Assembly: GCA_963747335.1 (NCBI GenBank)
Contig: CAVVEV010000003.1
Span: forward strand, 62,001-126,000
Source of the DNA: Prado023 sp963747335
Lineage (GTDB): Bacteria > Actinomycetota > Actinomycetes > S36-B12 > CAIYMF01
Reading direction: 5' to 3'
Length of the DNA: 64,000 nt
Below the pieces are notes generated by a model. The model saw only the letters and a program-made list of their open reading frames with translations, was not told where the DNA came from and made no database searches. The position numbers were made by a program, and so were the translations under genes. Below, piece after piece: positions 61,987 to 64,000 of the stretch (within the stretch, counting starts at the first letter, position 1; each line of letters opens with the position of its first letter).

Positions 61987-63703
61987 ATGGACGAGATGAC
62001 GTACCTCGATGCCAGTTCCGTCGAGATGCCGGGCGAGGTCGTGGTCGGGCTGAAGCCGGAGGTGGGCCAGGGCCTCCAGGGCAGTGTCGCCAGCGGCCCG
62101 AGCCGAGGCGCGCCCTCGGGGGTCACAGCGCTCGGCGAGTCCAGCGTCGACCAGGTGCTCGCCAAGCTCAAGGTGCTCGAGGTACGCAAGGTCCATGGCC
62201 CTCTGCCGCCGGCTCCCAGGGGGGTCATGTCCGACGAGATCGACGCATCGTTGGGCAACACCTACCGGGTGCGCTTCGACGCGGCCACGAAGGTCTCGAC
62301 CGCGGTCGACAGGCTCAATGCCCTGGACGCCGTCGCCTTCGCCGAGCCGGTCATGTTGCGCGAGGCGTTCGTGGTGCCCAATGACCCCCGGTACCCGCAG
62401 CAGTGGGGCCTGGCGAAGATCCGATGCCCGGAGGCCTGGGACCGCACGACCGGTGACCCGGCCATCGTCGTGGCCGTGGTGGACACCGGTGTCGACCTGG
62501 ACCACCCGGAGCTTCGCCCCGCTGCTGCTCGCCGGGCAGGATCTGGTCGACCTGGGCCCCAACCCCGGTCCGCCCATGCCGGGCTGGGTCTGGGAGGGGG
62601 ACTTCAACGGTCGGGACAACATCGCCCAGGACGAGGTCGGTCACGGGACGCATGTGGCGGGAACCATCGCGTGCGTGTCGAACGAGGGTTCGGGCGTGGC
62701 CGGTGTCACCTGGAACTGCCGGCTCCTGCCGGTGAAGGTGCTCAACCGGGCGCGGCGGCTGTCGGACAACCGGATCAGCGGGTTCGGCACGTCGGTGGAC
62801 ATCGCTGCAGGAATCCGGTGGGCAGCCGATCATGGCGCACGCGTCATCAACATGAGCCTCGGCGGCCCAGGCAACGACCAGGTGACGGCCAACGCGGTCG
62901 CCTATGCCAACAGCCGCGGGTGCGTCGTGGTCGTCGCCATGGGCAACACCGGCGACGCGGCACCGCAGTTCCCCGCAGCACTGCCGGACGTGCTGGCGGT
63001 GGGTGCGGTCGACTCCAACGACGTGCGCGCCCCGTTCTCCAGCATGGGTCCGCACATCGGGGTTGCGGCCCCGGGCGTCGGGATCCTGAGCACTGTCTGG
63101 GACAACACCCATGCGACCATGCAGGGCACATCCATGGCCAGCCCGCACGTGGCCGGGGTGGCGGCCCTCATGCTCTCGTGCAACGGTTCGCTCTCATCGG
63201 CGCAGGTGCGCCAGGCGATCATCGACACCGCGCGCCCGCTGCGCGACCAGGCCTCTGACCCCGTGCCCAACGACCGGTACGGCGCCGGACTCGTCGACGC
63301 ACGGGCTGCGATCGACCGGGTCTGCCCGCCCAAGCCGTCGCGACAGATCGTGGTCTGCCAGCAGAGCCGGGTCATCGTCTGCAACGCGACGACTCTGATC
63401 GCCTGCCGACCATCGAGGGTCGTCGTGTGTGAGTCGGTCCAGATCGTGTGCCCGCCGGTGTCGCGCACCGTCGTGTGCCAGCCGTCGCAGGTGATCGCCT
63501 GTCAGCCGTCGCGAGTGGTCGCCTGCCAGCCCTCGCTGGGCATCAGCTGCGCCCCGTCGTTGACGGTGACGTGCGACTTCCCCTCCCAGCGGCTGTGCCC
63601 CAGCACCCAGGTCTGCGGCCCCGGGATCCCGATCCATCCGGAGCTCGACGCGGACCCCTACCTCGACGATCCGTACGGAACCGACTACGGCGACGCCTGG
63701 TGA
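61987..63703 (+). CDS. subtilisin-like serine protease (S8) with cysteine-periodic tail, frameshifted
   Basis: After an N-terminal region of about 140 residues resembling an I9-type propeptide (EVVVGLKPEV, NTYRVRFDAATKVSTAVDRL), the S8 domain has the triad Asp in VAVVDTGVDLDHPEL, His in GHGTHVAGTIA and Ser in GTSMASPHVAGVAAL. Between the first two, one extra C in the run at 62517-62520 shifts the frame; removing it gives LRPLLLAGQDLV and one protein of about 571 residues. The C-terminal 125 residues carry 13 Cys at near 8-residue spacing. There is no N-terminal signal peptide. GGGAGG lies 8 nt before the ATG. Confidence 0.88.
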
Positions 63704-63715
63704 GGTGACGGCAGG

Positions 63716-64000
63716 ATGTCGGGGGTGGATGTGTCGATCGATGCGATGGGGGACCGGGCGGGGCCCCGGCCACCGCCCGACCCGCGCTCGGCGGCAGCCG
63801 CAGCAGGATTGCGGGGGGCCGAGCGGGCCCTGGTGACGCAGCTCGGCTCATCCCACGACGTCCACCGGGTGGTGGCCGACGGGGGCTCGGTGGTGGTCAA
63901 GAGTCCCAGCGCCCGGGCCGTGAGCCAAGGACGCACGTTGGCCCCGGAGGCCTATGCGTACCGGCTCGCGTCCTGGCGACCCGGCCTGGCTGAGGTCATG
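63716..64000 (+). CDS. N-terminus of a probable phosphotransferase/kinase-like protein (partial)
   Basis: Ninety-five codons from the ATG at 63716 to the window edge. After about 35 low-complexity residues comes VTQLGSSHDVHRVVADGGSVVVKSPSARA, with the V-V-V-K that marks the ATP-binding lysine in aminoglycoside-phosphotransferase-like kinases, and then LAPEAYAYRLASW, where the conserved Glu of that fold is expected. The rest is outside the window, so the call is tentative. It follows the subtilase stop by 12 bp and is probably in the same operon. Confidence 0.5.
   Translation, partial: MSGVDVSIDAMGDRAGPRPPPDPRSAAAAAGLRGAERALVTQLGSSHDVHRVVADGGSVVVKSPSARAVSQGRTLAPEAYAYRLASWRPGLAEVM

Overview
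The window comes from a high-GC actinobacterium, judged from codon bias, many GTG starts and gene content. Actinobacterial markers include DUF3145, DUF3052, a homodimeric-type aceE, an AhpE-type peroxiredoxin, a mycothiol-type DinB-like protein, a bifunctional RNase H/phosphatase and a LuxR-type LAL regulator. From memory, two blocks match the gene sets at Rv2238c-Rv2241 (ahpE, DUF3052, aceE) and Rv2228c-Rv2230c (Nif3, Zn-ribbon, RNase H/CobC) of Mycobacterium tuberculosis. I cannot name the genus.

Layout. 0-4.3 kb: a partial GlpD-like gene, an AraC regulator divergent from a phytanoyl-CoA-dioxygenase-like gene, a tandem-GGDEF protein, then a 107-bp tandem array that runs into the 3' end of tRNA-Met. 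4.3-10.8 kb: a CPBP membrane protease flanked by two copies of one palindrome, a sarcosine/dimethylglycine dehydrogenase-like flavoprotein, DUF3145, and a secreted ScyD/ScyE-like beta-propeller protein behind a DtxR/IdeR-like box. 10.8-16.8 kb: core genes aceE, GNAT, DUF3052, a DinB-like protein, ahpE and tRNA-Val.

16.8-29.6 kb: a probable genomic island next to tRNA-Val. It holds a DDE transposase-like gene coupled to a degenerate tyrosine-recombinase-like gene, an XRE regulator, a Zn-ribbon protein, a nuclease-like protein with the Mrr D-X12-QXK signature, and a complete type I restriction-modification locus (hsdM, hsdS, hsdR) broken by many small indels. It ends in a 41% GC stretch.

29.6-40.2 kb: a GNAT-AAA+ fusion, a kinase-like/flippase-like membrane protein, the Nif3/Zn-ribbon/RNase H operon, a PPK2/RNase II-family/VOC operon, and RNase P RNA. 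40.3-58 kb: mixed accessory metabolism and regulation, including a methyltransferase, an AAA ATPase, two alpha/beta hydrolases, a LAL regulator, a wax-ester synthase-like acyltransferase, an LD-carboxypeptidase, an AbgT transporter, a Gfo/Idh oxidoreductase coupled to a GH1 glycosidase, and three coupled genes of unknown function.

58.2-64 kb: a three-gene operon (DUF5995-like, a SLATT/DUF4231-like two-TM protein, and a polytopic membrane protein with a cytosolic Rossmann/TIR-like tail). It is divergent from a subtilisin-like protease with a cysteine-periodic tail, and four GTGAC repeats spaced exactly 11 bp lie between them. This operon is my best candidate for an undescribed system. Single-base frameshifts also break four other genes (acyltransferase, AbgT, the 57-kb unknown gene, subtilase), so consensus errors must be excluded before any of these is called a pseudogene.
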